DNA of 64,000 nucleotides from assembly GCA_963723495.1 (NCBI GenBank), contig CAVRQR010000012.1, positions 677,201 to 741,200 on the forward strand, in the 5' to 3' direction. This DNA comes from Gp6-AA40 sp963723495 (GTDB lineage: Bacteria > Acidobacteriota > Vicinamibacteria > Vicinamibacterales > UBA2999). The notes beneath the pieces are model-generated. The model searched no databases and was not told the origin of the DNA. It saw only the letters and a program-made list of their open reading frames with translations. Shown here piece after piece: positions 8,448-17,898 of this stretch (the first letter of the stretch is position 1; the number at the start of each line of letters is the position of its first letter). A program made the position numbers and the translations under genes.

Positions 8448-10853
8448 ATGGATCTTGGACACGATCTCCGCTACGCGGCGCGGTCGCTGCGCCGCGCTCC
8501 GGGTTTTACGGCCGTGGCCATCGTGACGCTGGCGCTCGGCATCGGGGCCAACACAGCAATGTTCAGCGTGCTGAACACCTACCTCTTCCGTCCGCTTCCA
8601 TATCCCCAGTCGGAGCGTCTGGTCGCGGTGTTCCGCACGTCGATCCACTCGGACAGCTGGCCGCACTCGGCAGCCAACTTCATCGACTTCCGCGCGCGGA
8701 ACGATGTCTTCACCGAGATGGTCACGTTCAACGGCACGACGCCGGTCCTGGTCCGCGACGGACAGCCTGCCGAACGTCTCCAGGGATTGCTGGTATCAGG
8801 CAACTTCTTCGCCGCACTCGCCGTGCCTCCAACGCTCGGCCGCGTGTTCTCGGACGCAGAGGACCAGCCAAGTGCGAACAACGTGATCGTGCTGAGCGAC
8901 CGGGCGTGGCGGAACCGCTTCGGCGCCGACCCCGATCTGGTCGGCCGCACGGTGCAGATCGACGCACAGAGCGTCCAGGTGATCGGCGTCATGCCGGCGG
9001 AGTTCGAGCACCCGCTTCTCTGGGGCTCCGTCGACTTCTGGCGGCCCATCGCGTTCACTCCCGAGCAACGCCAGAGTCGCGGCAACAATTACCTGCGGGC
9101 ATTTGCGCGTCTGAAGCCAGGTGTCGACATCGACAGCGCGCAACGGTCGATGACGACGCTCGCGGCAAATCTCTCGCGCGAGACCTCGGCGAACCAGAAC
9201 GAGAATCTCCGGCTCGCTCCACTCCAGCGCTCGTCGTCGAGCGACGTGTCACGAAACGTCATGTGGTTCACGTTCGGCCTTGCCGGCGTCGTGCTGCTCA
9301 TCACGTGCGCCAATCTTGCGAACCTGCAACTGGTGCGCAGCGCCGCTCGCATTCGCGAGCACAGCGTTCGCGCCGCGCTCGGCGCGCGCCGAACGCGGCT
9401 CCTGCGTGGATCGTTGACCGAGAGCATGCTGCTCGCGTGTCTCGGCGGCATCCTGAGTCTCCTGATCGCGTACGGGGCGATCGAGTTCATCAACCGCAGC
9501 CTCTTTGCGTTTCTGCCCGGCGCCGCAGTCACTGTTGATGTCCGCGTGTTCGGGTTTGCGCTCCTGGCGTCGATCGTGACCGGAATCGCATTCGGAACAG
9601 TTCCGGCGTGGCTGGCTTCGCGGACCGATCTGAATCACGCACTCAAGGAAAGTCCACGCGGTTCCACGAGCGGCGCCCATCCCCGCCTTCGTCACGCCTT
9701 GATCGTTGGCGAGGTCGCCTTCGCCGTCATCCTCCTCACCGGCGCCGGGCTCTTTCTGCGCGGCCTGCAGCGATTCGAGAATCTCGACTACGGGTGGCGC
9801 CCCGACGGACTGCTGACCGGTCAACTCGGCCTGCAAGGCAAGCGCTACGAAACGCCGGACCAGCGAAAGACCTTTTTGAGTCAACTGGAGGAACGACTAC
9901 GTTCTCTTCCGGGCGTCCAGAATGCCTCGCTCTCCAGCTCGATGCCGGTCTGGGGCTTCAATAGCAGCGGCGGTGTCTTCATCGAGGGCCAGCCCGAACC
10001 AGAACCGGGTAAGTTGCCGGAGGTCTTCTTCGAGCAGGTGAGCTCGGGTTATTTCGAGACGCTCGGCTTGCGGCTGATCGCGGGGCGAGCGTTCGAGCCA
10101 ACCGACTTCCTTGGCAGTACGGAAGTTGTCATCATCAATGACACGATGGCCCGGCGCTTCTGGGCCAACGAGAATCCTCTGGGAAAGCGGATTCGCCGTA
10201 CCAACAACCGTCCCTGGATGGAAGTGATCGGGGTCGTCAGCGACATCAGCTTCCCGGCAAACCTTGCCGAGCCGTATACACGCCTGCAGGCATTTCGCCC
10301 GTTGGCACCCGTGCCCTTCGTCAACGTCACGGTGCGTACCGCCGGTGCGCCAGAAGCCCTCGCGCAACCGATGCGCCAGGCGATCGCCGAACTCGACCCA
10401 ACTCTGGCTCTGCATCGTCTTCGCAACGCCAGCAGCCTGGTCGACGAAGGTCTGAGCAACGTCTCGCTGCTCGGCACCCTGCTTGGGTCGTTTGCCGCGC
10501 TCGGTCTCGCGCTCGCGGGGATCGGCATCTACGGCGTCACGTCGTACTCCGTCGTACAACGCACGAGCGAACTGGGAATTCGCATGGCACTCGGCGCAAA
10601 GGCCCGCGATGTGCTCTGGTTGATTCTGTCCACCGGAGCTGGAGTGATCGCGCTCGGAGCTGTTATCGGCAGCGCCGGTGCTGTCGCCCTGTCGCGTTTG
10701 CTCGCAGCGACGATCCCGACACTGCCAACACGCGATCCAGTCGCGCTGGTGAGCATGATCCTGTTCCTGGTGCTCGTCGCTCTCGTCGCCTGCTACGTCC
10801 CGGCAGGTCGTGCAACAAAGGTTGATCCTCTCGCGGCCCTTCGTCACGACTGA
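8448..10853 (+). CDS. ADOP-type permease (MacB/FtsX-like, orphan ABC permease)
   Basis: An 801-residue integral membrane protein of the acidobacterial duplicated orphan permease type. From the ATG at 8448 it opens with DLRYAARSLRRAPGFTAVA and LALGIGANTAMFSVLN, the usual ADOP signature at the first transmembrane helix. A MacB-type periplasmic domain follows, then an FtsX block of helices (WFTFGLAGVVLLITCANLAN, then LGARRTRLLRGSLTESML). The whole arrangement is repeated in the second half, ending with GIRMALGAKARDVLWLILS and YVPAGRATKVDPLAALRHD. No ATPase gene is adjacent, as is usual for the family, and the N-terminal PadR-linked cytosolic segment seen in the second ADOP of this window is missing. 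Substrate unknown. The reading frame is intact. Confidence 0.92.
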   Translation: MDLGHDLRYAARSLRRAPGFTAVAIVTLALGIGANTAMFSVLNTYLFRPLPYPQSERLVAVFRTSIHSDSWPHSAANFIDFRARNDVFTEMVTFNGTTPVLVRDGQPAERLQGLLVSGNFFAALAVPPTLGRVFSDAEDQPSANNVIVLSDRAWRNRFGADPDLVGRTVQIDAQSVQVIGVMPAEFEHPLLWGSVDFWRPIAFTPEQRQSRGNNYLRAFARLKPGVDIDSAQRSMTTLAANLSRETSANQNENLRLAPLQRSSSSDVSRNVMWFTFGLAGVVLLITCANLANLQLVRSAARIREHSVRAALGARRTRLLRGSLTESMLLACLGGILSLLIAYGAIEFINRSLFAFLPGAAVTVDVRVFGFALLASIVTGIAFGTVPAWLASRTDLNHALKESPRGSTSGAHPRLRHALIVGEVAFAVILLTGAGLFLRGLQRFENLDYGWRPDGLLTGQLGLQGKRYETPDQRKTFLSQLEERLRSLPGVQNASLSSSMPVWGFNSSGGVFIEGQPEPEPGKLPEVFFEQVSSGYFETLGLRLIAGRAFEPTDFLGSTEVVIINDTMARRFWANENPLGKRIRRTNNRPWMEVIGVVSDISFPANLAEPYTRLQAFRPLAPVPFVNVTVRTAGAPEALAQPMRQAIAELDPTLALHRLRNASSLVDEGLSNVSLLGTLLGSFAALGLALAGIGIYGVTSYSVVQRTSELGIRMALGAKARDVLWLILSTGAGVIALGAVIGSAGAVALSRLLAATIPTLPTRDPVALVSMILFLVLVALVACYVPAGRATKVDPLAALRHD

Positions 10854-10911
10854 CGGATCAGGTCTAGACCGGACCTTCGCGGCGCGCGCACGCCGCGTTG
10901 CGACTCGAATC

Positions 10912-11050
10912 CTACTGCTGCGTTCTCGACCTGATCGTCGTGTCCGACGAGCGCATCTTGGTCTTGAAGCGCCAGCCCTTCGACGTTTTCACCAGCGTGT
11001 CATCGTAGCGGGAATACGAGTTGATACTCCTTACAAGTTGACCGTCCTGA
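10912..11050 (-). pseudogene. 3' remnant of a SnoaL/NTF2-like gene
   Basis: On the minus strand an open frame without a start codon reads DGQLVRSINSYSRYDDTLV, then KTSKGWRFKTK and a short tail to a TAG at 10912. The pattern Y-x-D-x-L-V-K-T-x-x-G-W-R-F-K is the C-terminal strand pair of SnoaL-like NTF2-fold proteins, matching the end of the intact SnoaL genes elsewhere in the window. The first 90 or so residues of such a protein are absent: upstream lies the end of the substrate-binding protein gene. It is best read as a gene remnant left by deletion. Confidence 0.6.
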
Positions 11051-11059
11051 GAGCACCGT

Positions 11060-11854
11060 TCACCGTGTGAAACCATTTCCTTTGAGAGTCGGCTCGATCG
11101 CCGGACCCTGCAGGAACTTCACCAACGCCTGGGCCGCTGCCGCATTCGGCGTGTTCGTTGAAATTGTCGCAGTCACCACGGCGGGCACCTGCAGCTCCGG
11201 GATCACCGGGCCCATGTTGCGAAGGTTCTTGTTCGGCATGATTTCGCTGAGCGGATAGATGTTGATCTCGTACTCACCCGGCCCGAGCGACGGCGCGGCG
11301 GCCGACATGTCGTGTTTCGCTTTCACAGCGTCGCGGATCTTGAGCGTGTCGAGGATCTTGTTCACCGTGAAGAGAGCGGCGCCGGTGTCCGACCAGCGCA
11401 ACGATTTTGCGTTCAGCATCGCGGTTTTGACCTTCTCCGGCGTGCTCAGATCGGGCGTCGCGTCGCCACGCAGTCCGATCGCGACGTCCGTCTTCGCAAT
11501 GACGACGCCTGGAGACTTGATCTTCGACGCCTTCAGCAATTGTTCGTCCACATCGGGGAGCAGCAGCGCGACTTCAAAGGTGTTCCCCGCCATGACCGAA
11601 TCCTTCAGATTGCCACGCGCGGACCCGTACTCAATCACCAGCGGGTGGCCGATCGCCTTGGATGCTTCCGCACGAACGGCGTCGAGCGGAATGCGGATGG
11701 CCGCGGTCGCCAGGACTCGGACGTCCCCCGGCTTGGCGTCAGCGATCCGTTCCCCACGTCCGCCGCCCTGCGCGGTCACCAGGGCTCCCGTCGCCAAGAG
11801 CGGAAGTCCAAGACCGATCGCCACAATGGTCTCTTTCATTGCCCAAGCTCTCAT
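11060..11854 (-). CDS. Periplasmic substrate-binding protein (ModA-like)
   Basis: An exported binding protein of about 264 residues. The ATG at 11854 has GGGAGG four bases upstream and opens a signal peptide (MRAWAMKETIVAIGLGLPLL). The body has the layout of the periplasmic binding protein class II used by molybdate and related oxyanion transporters: VRVLATAAIRIPLDAVR at the N-terminus, GHPLVIEYGSARGNLKDSVM, DVAIGLRGDATPDLSTPEKV, and a C-terminal helix region AAAAQALVKFLQGPAIEP. No modB, modC or other transporter gene is adjacent, so it is an orphan binding protein and the ligand is uncertain. Downstream it ends at the SnoaL remnant. Confidence 0.8.
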   Translation of the reverse strand: MRAWAMKETIVAIGLGLPLLATGALVTAQGGGRGERIADAKPGDVRVLATAAIRIPLDAVRAEASKAIGHPLVIEYGSARGNLKDSVMAGNTFEVALLLPDVDEQLLKASKIKSPGVVIAKTDVAIGLRGDATPDLSTPEKVKTAMLNAKSLRWSDTGAALFTVNKILDTLKIRDAVKAKHDMSAAAPSLGPGEYEINIYPLSEIMPNKNLRNMGPVIPELQVPAVVTATISTNTPNAAAAQALVKFLQGPAIEPTLKGNGFTR

Positions 11855-11938
11855 GTGTCCTCCCGTTCTTGATCGTCCGGTCAATCGGCCCGATTATGAA
11901 CGGCGCGACAATGTCGCCTTCAACCGAGAGGAGCGGTC

Positions 11939-13189
11939 ATGCGCCTCACGTTCCCGCACATTTTGCACGCGCGGCAGCTCATTCGTGTGTGTCTCATACT
12001 ACTCGCCCTCGCGTCGGTGCGGCTGGGCGGTCAGCCACTGCCGGATCGCCCTGGAGGATCGCGGCCAGTCGCGCTGACGAAGCCGAGGATCTCGCCAGTG
12101 CCGGAAGCGCAATTGACCGACGAGCACAAACAACGAATCGCGAAGTTCCTGCCTGCCGGCGCTCGCCCGGGCAACAGCTTCCGGACGCTTCTGAACGTCC
12201 CGGACCTGGTCGACCGGACGATGACGCTCTACAACTACGTCACGCAGGGTTCCAGCCTGCCGCCGCGGATCCGCGAGCTGCTGGTACTGCGCACGGCATG
12301 GCTGCACGGCAGCGACGTCATCTGGCGCGAGCGGGTGCCGTTCGCGCGAAAGGCCGGGCTGACGAACGACGAGATCCGGAAGATCGCGCAGGGTCCGAGC
12401 GCCGCCGGTTGGGACGCGTTCGAGGCCAACCTGCTCCAAATGGCCGATCAGTTGTTCCGAAATTCGTTCGTCAACGACTCGGTCTACAAGATGATGGCTG
12501 CGCGCTACGACACGTGCAACGTGATGGATGCGGGGATGACCGTCGCCGATGTTGCGTCGCTCGCGCTCCTGTACAACACACTCGGCGTCCAGCCCGATGA
12601 TGTTCCCGCAGCCGATCGGATGCCAATGGACATCCCTTACAAAGTCGACGTGCCAGCGCGCGAAACGATCACGCTGAAGGCGCCGCGAGCGGTGCCCCTT
12701 CCCGGTCCGGGCGCCAACAACCCTCGCACGTTCAACCTGTGTCCAAAGCTCGCCGAGGCGCGAAACGGCTCCGGCTACGTGAATCAGATCTCGATGCTCG
12801 GCAAGACAGGTCGTGCGCGCCACCGCGAGCTGCTGATCCTGCGTGTCGGATGGAACTCCCAGTCCGAGTACGAGTGGTCGGAGCATGTCGGACCAGTCGG
12901 CGGGGCCCGCAAGATGGGTGTGCCGATCGAGCGCATAACGATGGGTCCGGATGCGTCAGGCTGGGATCCGTTCGAGGCCAACCTGCTCAGGTTCGTGGAC
13001 GAGATGTATCGCGATTCGGTGGTCTCTGACCGGACGTGGAACGCTCTGAAGCAGCAGTATGACGACCGATTGATGATCGACGCGACGATCACTCCGGCCA
13101 ACTACCGGATGGTCTCGATGGCGCTGAATCTTCTGGGAGTCCAGAGCAATCCGGGCGAAGAGAAGCTGCCGACGGTGCCGTCGCGCTAA
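11939..13189 (+). CDS. Exported protein with two carboxymuconolactone-decarboxylase-like domains
   Basis: A 416-residue protein starting at ATG 11939 behind GAGGAGCGG, with an N-terminal hydrophobic segment (LIRVCLILLALASVRLGG). Two copies of the same AhpD/CMD-like unit follow. The first contains RELLVLRTAWLHGSDVIW, GPSAAGWDAFEANLLQM and LLYNTLGVQ. The second contains RELLILRVGWNSQSEYEW, GPDASGWDPFEANLLRF and ALNLLGVQ. The near-identical wording of the GW-D-FEANLL segments shows an internal duplication. No C-x-x-C pair is present, so it is not a thiol peroxidase of the AhpD kind and the catalytic activity is open. It is divergent from the binding-protein gene. Confidence 0.85.
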   Translation: MRLTFPHILHARQLIRVCLILLALASVRLGGQPLPDRPGGSRPVALTKPRISPVPEAQLTDEHKQRIAKFLPAGARPGNSFRTLLNVPDLVDRTMTLYNYVTQGSSLPPRIRELLVLRTAWLHGSDVIWRERVPFARKAGLTNDEIRKIAQGPSAAGWDAFEANLLQMADQLFRNSFVNDSVYKMMAARYDTCNVMDAGMTVADVASLALLYNTLGVQPDDVPAADRMPMDIPYKVDVPARETITLKAPRAVPLPGPGANNPRTFNLCPKLAEARNGSGYVNQISMLGKTGRARHRELLILRVGWNSQSEYEWSEHVGPVGGARKMGVPIERITMGPDASGWDPFEANLLRFVDEMYRDSVVSDRTWNALKQQYDDRLMIDATITPANYRMVSMALNLLGVQSNPGEEKLPTVPSR

Positions 13190-13232
13190 TCAACGACGTG
13201 CGATCTCCGCGTTGGCAAGCATCTTTGCCCAC

Positions 13233-13763
13233 TTATGGTCGCTGGCTCGCTGGCGGCGTGATCCCGTTGAGCCGGAGGTACACCACCATCTGGCCGTAGA
13301 TGTCCCAGGTGTGGCCCATCACGAAGTAGACGACGCGGACGCGGTTTGAAGCGCCCATGAACCTGTCACCTCGCCCCGATACGGCGGGAGCGAGCAGGTC
13401 GTTGTCGCTCAGCGACTGCAACACCGTGGTCCCGTAATCGAACGAGGCCTCGAGCATCTTGAGGATCTCTGCCTTCCTCGTTTCTTTCATATTGTAGGCG
13501 GGCGGAGGCGTCTTCGCGCCAAGGCGGCCAATCTGGTTCACGTTCGCCTCCACCACGTGCAGCACCTGCTCACCGAAATTTCGCTGCGGCGGCGTCGACT
13601 TGAAGCCGTATTTCTCCTCGGGCATTGCCGCCGACACCTTCATCATCGTGTCCTTCAGCATCGTCCAGTCCCTGAGCGTGCCTTGTTGGAGCGATAGCGG
13701 CTGATCCTGGGCGGACACACTGACGACACTGAACCACATCAGAATTCCGAGCGCCCGTCTCAT
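13233..13763 (-). CDS. Exported DinB-family protein
   Basis: A 176-residue protein with a signal peptide (MRRALGILMWFSVVSVSAQ) followed by one DinB-type four-helix bundle. Recognisable parts are DWTMLKDTMMKVSAAMPEEKY, the helix FGEQVLHVVEANVNQIGRL with a metal-ligand His, and the C-terminal GHTWDIYGQMVVYLRLNGI. DinB-fold proteins bind a divalent metal through three histidines and include thiol S-transferases such as bacillithiol and mycothiol enzymes. Which reaction this one performs is not known. The gene stands alone on the minus strand between the CMD gene and purK. Confidence 0.85.
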   Translation of the reverse strand: MRRALGILMWFSVVSVSAQDQPLSLQQGTLRDWTMLKDTMMKVSAAMPEEKYGFKSTPPQRNFGEQVLHVVEANVNQIGRLGAKTPPPAYNMKETRKAEILKMLEASFDYGTTVLQSLSDNDLLAPAVSGRGDRFMGASNRVRVVYFVMGHTWDIYGQMVVYLRLNGITPPASQRP

Positions 13764-13805
13764 GTTTCCTCCGTAGCGACGAACCAGGAACTCTGGAGCC
13801 CAGAG

Positions 13806-14977
13806 CTATGACAACAACGCGTCCCGGGCGGCAACGACGAGATCCTGCGCCTCCTGGACCGTACGTGCCGTCGCCGTCAGATGTCCCATCTTCCTGCCAG
13901 GCCTCGGCTGCGTCTTTCCGTACAGGTGCAACTTCACGTCAGGGAATCGGCACGCCGCGGCCCAGTTGGGCTCGCCCTCCGACCAGAGATCGCCGAGCAG
14001 GTTCGCCATCGCCGCCGGCTTGAGCAGTTCCGTCGAGCCGAGCGGCAGGCCACAGATGGCCCGCACCTGCTGCTCGAACTGGCTGGTGACGGCCGCGTCG
14101 AACGTCAGGTGCCCCGAGTTGTGCGGTCGGGGGCCAGCTCGTTGACCAGCAGATCGCCGTCGGTCGTCACGAAGAACTCGACGCACAGAATCCCGACGTA
14201 GTCCATCGCCTCGAGGATCGCCCGCGCGATCTCGCGCGCGCGCGATGCGACAGGTGCGGGCACGAGCGCCGGAGCGGTGGTGAGGTCGAGGATGTGGTTG
14301 CTGTGCCGGTTCTCGAACGGCGGATACTCGGCGACGGTCCCGTCCAGGCCGCGCGCCGCGATGACGGAGATCTCGGCTTGCAGTCGAACGAATTTCTCGA
14401 CCAGAACCTCTTGTCCACCAAGTGCGCTCCACACGCGCTCGGCTTCGGTCGGCCGCATGACTTTGTGCTGCCCCTTGCCGTCGTACCCGAACGCGGCCGA
14501 CTTGATCACGGCGGGTGTACCGATGCTCGCAATGCCCTGCTGCAGCTCGGCCAGCGTCGAGGCGCGCGCGAACGCCACCGTCGGAAACCCGCGCTCTGAC
14601 AGGAAGGCCTTCTCACGTCCCCGTTGCTGCGCGGTGTAGAGCGCCGCACCCGAGGGGCGCACGGGCACAAGGCCATCGAGCGCATGCACGGCTTCACTCG
14701 GGACGTTCTCGAACTCGAAGGTCACGACCGACACGTCTCGTGCGAACGCACGCAGCGCGTCGAGGTCTTCGTACGGAGCCGTCACCTCGCGATCGGCCAC
14801 CTGCCCTGTTGGCGTGTCCTGATCCGGCGAGAACGTGTGGACCCGGTAGCCCATCCGTCGTGCGGCGATCGTGAACATCCGTCCCAGCTGGCCGCTGCCG
14901 AGCACGCCAAGCGTCGCGCCCGGCGCGATGATCTGCGCGCTGGACGCGCCGGATCGAGAGGATGACGGGGTGATCAT
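13806..14977 (-). CDS. purK: 5-(carboxyamino)imidazole ribonucleotide synthase PurK, one homopolymer frameshift
   Basis: ATP-grasp enzyme of de novo purine synthesis that carboxylates AIR to N5-CAIR in the cytoplasm. From ATG 14977: GATLGVLGSGQLGRMFTIAA (N-terminal nucleotide-binding loop), VVTFEFENVP, AVIKSAAFGYDGKGQ (ATP-grasp lysine and Gly loop), EISVIAARGLDG, CVEFFVTTDGDLLVNELAP, then the frame is lost near 14125 and continues as RPHNSGHLTFDAAVTSQFEQ to the stop at 13806. The break falls in a run of five G on the plus strand; six would restore the frame exactly (NELAPRPHNSGH). Because purK is a single housekeeping gene, a sequencing error is the likeliest explanation. Its start overlaps the purE stop by four bases (ATGA). 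Confidence 0.93.
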
Positions 14978-15459
14978 GGCAGTCGATCCTGCCGGACTTT
15001 CTCGGTCTGCTCGGTTCGAAAGGCGCGCAGCTTCTCACGCAGCTCAGGGCGTGAATTCGAGAGGATGGATACCGCCAGCAAACCGGCGTTGGTCGCACCC
15101 GGCTTTCCGATCGCGAGCGTGCCAACCGGTACCCCGCCCGGCATCTGCACGATCGAGAGCAGTGAATCGAGCCCCTGCAGCGCAGCGCTTTGCACAGGAA
15201 CGCCAAGCACCGGGAGCACGGAATGGGCCGCCACCATGCCCGGCAGGTGAGCGGCCCCACCGGCACCGGCGATCAGCACCTCGATCCCGCGGGCTTCCGC
15301 CCCGGTCGCGAATTCGGCCATCCACACGGGCGTCCGATGCGCCGAAACGATATGTTTCTCGTAGGGAACGGCAAAACGCTCGAGCACGTTGACGGCGTGC
15401 TGCATCGTCTCCCAATCGGACGATGAACCCATGATGACGGCGACAAGAGGGGCACTCAC
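14974..15459 (-). CDS. purE: N5-carboxyaminoimidazole ribonucleotide mutase PurE
   Basis: A 161-residue class I PurE that converts N5-CAIR to CAIR, the step after PurK. The N-terminal motif VAVIMGSSSDWETMQHA, the VSAHRTP segment and AGAGGAAHLPGMVAA are the substrate-binding loops of the family, and the length is normal. It lies upstream of purK with an ATGA overlap, the standard purEK arrangement. Upstream is a 203-bp region, 15460-15662, shared with the divergent isocitrate dehydrogenase gene. I see no PurR-type or riboswitch structure that I could support in it. Confidence 0.96.
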   Translation of the reverse strand: MSAPLVAVIMGSSSDWETMQHAVNVLERFAVPYEKHIVSAHRTPVWMAEFATGAEARGIEVLIAGAGGAAHLPGMVAAHSVLPVLGVPVQSAALQGLDSLLSIVQMPGGVPVGTLAIGKPGATNAGLLAVSILSNSRPELREKLRAFRTEQTEKVRQDRLP

Positions 15460-15662
15460 GATGTCTGCGATCTCCGCACTAGCAAGAAACCGGAAATGTT
15501 ACCTGAATTGATGGACAATTACTCTCGGACCTCGCTTGTGTCGGTGATTGCGCCAACGCTCGTCCTGAGTGAGACCGGCCGTTTTATTCGCGTGACCATT
15601 GCCGGAGCCCCCAACACAAGCGAGCCGCAGTGTAAACGTTCGCATCGGCTTCCCGGAGACAC

Positions 15663-17891
15663 ATGAGCACAGCCAAGATCATTTATACGCATACCGATGA
15701 AGCACCAGCACTCGCGACGTACTCGTTGCTGCCGATCGTCCAGGCGTTCACGCGGGCTGCCGGCATCGTGGTCGAGACCCGCGACATCTCACTGGCAGGC
15801 CGGATCCTCGCCAGCTTTCCCGAAAGCCTGACTCCCGAGCGCAGACAGAGCGACGACCTCGCGGAGCTCGGCCAGCTTGCCAAGACACCGGATGCCAACA
15901 TCATCAAGCTGCCCAACATCAGCGCGTCGATTCCGCAGCTGAAAGAGGCGATCAAGGAGCTGCAGCGGCAGGGATACGCGGTCCCCGACTACCCTGAGGA
16001 CCCGCAGAGCGACGCCGAGAAGGCAATCAAGGCCAAGTACGCCAAGGTCCTCGGCAGCGCCGTCAACCCCGTCCTGCGCGAAGGTAATTCCGATCGCCGT
16101 GTGGCCACATCGGTGAAGGAGTACGCGAAGTCACACCCGCACTCGATGGGTGTCTGGAGCAATGGCTCCAAATCGCATGTCTCGAGCATGGACGGTGGTG
16201 ACTTCTACGCCAACGAGCAGTCGGCCGTCATCACTCAGGCGGGCAAGCTCACGATCGAGCTGACGGACGCGAACGGGAAGGCCACGGTCCTCAAGAACGG
16301 CGTCGCCGTCACCGAGGGTGATGTCATCGGCACATCGATGATGAGCAGGCGTGCGCTGATCGAGTTCTTCGGCAAGGAGATCGGCGACGCGAAAGCCAAA
16401 GACGTGTTGCTCTCGCTGCACCTCAAAGCCACGATGATGAAAGTGTCCGACCCGATCATGTTCGGACACGCGGTCACCGCGTACTACAAAGACGTCTTCG
16501 ACAAGCACGCGGCGACGTTCGAGTCGCTTGGTGTCGATCCTGACAACGGCCTCGGCGACGTCTACAAGAAGATCCAGGGGCTGCCGGCCGAGACGCGCGC
16601 CGCCATCGAAGCCGATCTGCGGGCGGTGTACGCGACGCGCCCTGCGCTTGCGATGGTCGATTCGAGCAAGGGGATCACGAACCTTCACGTGCCGAGCGAC
16701 GTGATCATCGACGCCTCGATGCCGGCGGCGATCAGGGCGTCGGGCCAGATGTGGGGCCCCGACGGCAAGCTGCACGACATGAAGGCGATGGTCCCGGATC
16801 GCAGCTACGCCGGCATCTACCAGGCCGTGATCGACGACTGCAGACAGCACGGCGCGTTCGACGTGCGCACGATGGGCACGGTTTCCAATGTCGGCCTGAT
16901 GGCGCAGAGCGCCGAGGAATACGGCTCGCACGACAAGACGTTCGAGATTCCCTCGGCCGGCACCGTGCGTGTCACCGACGCCAGCGGCCAGACGCTCTTC
17001 GAGCACACCGTCGAGAAGGGCGACATCTGGCGCATGTGCCGGACGCGGGATCTCCCAATCAGGGACTGGGTGAAGCTGGCCGTGACGCGGGCGAAGGCGA
17101 CCGGGCACGCGGCAATCTTCTGGCTCGACGAGCAGCGTGCGTACGACCGGAACGTGATCGAGAAGGCACGGCGATACCTGAAAGACCACGACACTTCCGG
17201 TCTCGATATCCAGATCCTGCCGCCCATCGAGGCGATTCGCGCCACGCTGAAACGCGTGCGCGCCGGGCTGGACACGATTTCCGTGACCGGCAACGTGCTT
17301 CGGGATTACCTCACGGACTTGTTCCCCATTCTCGAGCTCGGCACGAGCGCCAAGATGCTCTCGATCGTGCCCCTGCTCGACGGCGGCGGGCTCTATGAGA
17401 CAGGTGCTGGTGGCTCTGCGCCCAAGCACGTGCAGCAGTTCATGCAGGAGAACTACCTGCGCTGGGACTCCCTCGGAGAATACCTCGCGCTCGCGGTTTC
17501 CATCGAGGACCTCGGGACGAAAACCGGCAACGGAAAGGCGCTCGTCGTCGCCGAGGCACTCGATCGCGCCAACGGGAAGATTCTCGACAACGACAAGTCA
17601 CCGCAACGCAAGGTCGGCGAGCTGGACAACCGCGGCAGTCACTTCTACCTTGCGATGTACTGGGCACGAGCCCTTGCCGATCAGGCGAAGGACACCGAAC
17701 TGCGGACGATCTTCGGCCCCATCGCAACCGAGCTGGAGCGCAACGAGGCGACGATCGTCTCGGAACTGAATGGCGTGCAAAGCAAGCCGGTCGAGATCGG
17801 CGGCTACTATCACCCCGATTCGGCGAAGACGTCGAAGGCCATGCGACCGAGCGCCACGCTCAACGCCATCATCGATGGCATGAACAAATGA
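15663..17891 (+). CDS. icd: NADP-dependent isocitrate dehydrogenase, monomeric type
   Basis: A 742-residue enzyme of the monomeric IDH family, which oxidises isocitrate to 2-oxoglutarate with NADP+ in the TCA cycle. It is unrelated in length to the 400-residue dimeric form. Diagnostic stretches are KIIYTHTDEAPALATYSLLP at the N-terminus, LREGNSDRRVA and SHPHSMGVW (substrate loop), MDGGDFYANEQS, SLHLKATMMKVSDPIMFGH, and the NADP-region residues IFWLDEQRAYDRNVI and LDNRGSHFYLAMYWA near the end. Start ATG at 15663 follows CCCGGAGACAC. The gene stands alone, convergent with the MBL-fold gene, with a repeat hairpin between them. Confidence 0.96.
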   Translation: MSTAKIIYTHTDEAPALATYSLLPIVQAFTRAAGIVVETRDISLAGRILASFPESLTPERRQSDDLAELGQLAKTPDANIIKLPNISASIPQLKEAIKELQRQGYAVPDYPEDPQSDAEKAIKAKYAKVLGSAVNPVLREGNSDRRVATSVKEYAKSHPHSMGVWSNGSKSHVSSMDGGDFYANEQSAVITQAGKLTIELTDANGKATVLKNGVAVTEGDVIGTSMMSRRALIEFFGKEIGDAKAKDVLLSLHLKATMMKVSDPIMFGHAVTAYYKDVFDKHAATFESLGVDPDNGLGDVYKKIQGLPAETRAAIEADLRAVYATRPALAMVDSSKGITNLHVPSDVIIDASMPAAIRASGQMWGPDGKLHDMKAMVPDRSYAGIYQAVIDDCRQHGAFDVRTMGTVSNVGLMAQSAEEYGSHDKTFEIPSAGTVRVTDASGQTLFEHTVEKGDIWRMCRTRDLPIRDWVKLAVTRAKATGHAAIFWLDEQRAYDRNVIEKARRYLKDHDTSGLDIQILPPIEAIRATLKRVRAGLDTISVTGNVLRDYLTDLFPILELGTSAKMLSIVPLLDGGGLYETGAGGSAPKHVQQFMQENYLRWDSLGEYLALAVSIEDLGTKTGNGKALVVAEALDRANGKILDNDKSPQRKVGELDNRGSHFYLAMYWARALADQAKDTELRTIFGPIATELERNEATIVSELNGVQSKPVEIGGYYHPDSAKTSKAMRPSATLNAIIDGMNK

Positions 17892-17898
17892 AGGGATA

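Noticed and set aside
13786..13806. CTCTGG/CCAGAG inverted repeat at the end of purK as terminator
   Set aside because: Six-base stem overlapping the stop codon and no T-run; too weak to annotate.
15508..15525. GGACAATT-containing sequence upstream of icd resembling one at about 19490 upstream of the M16 gene
   Set aside because: Short, differently spaced from the starts, and not recognisable as a known box. Could be coincidence.
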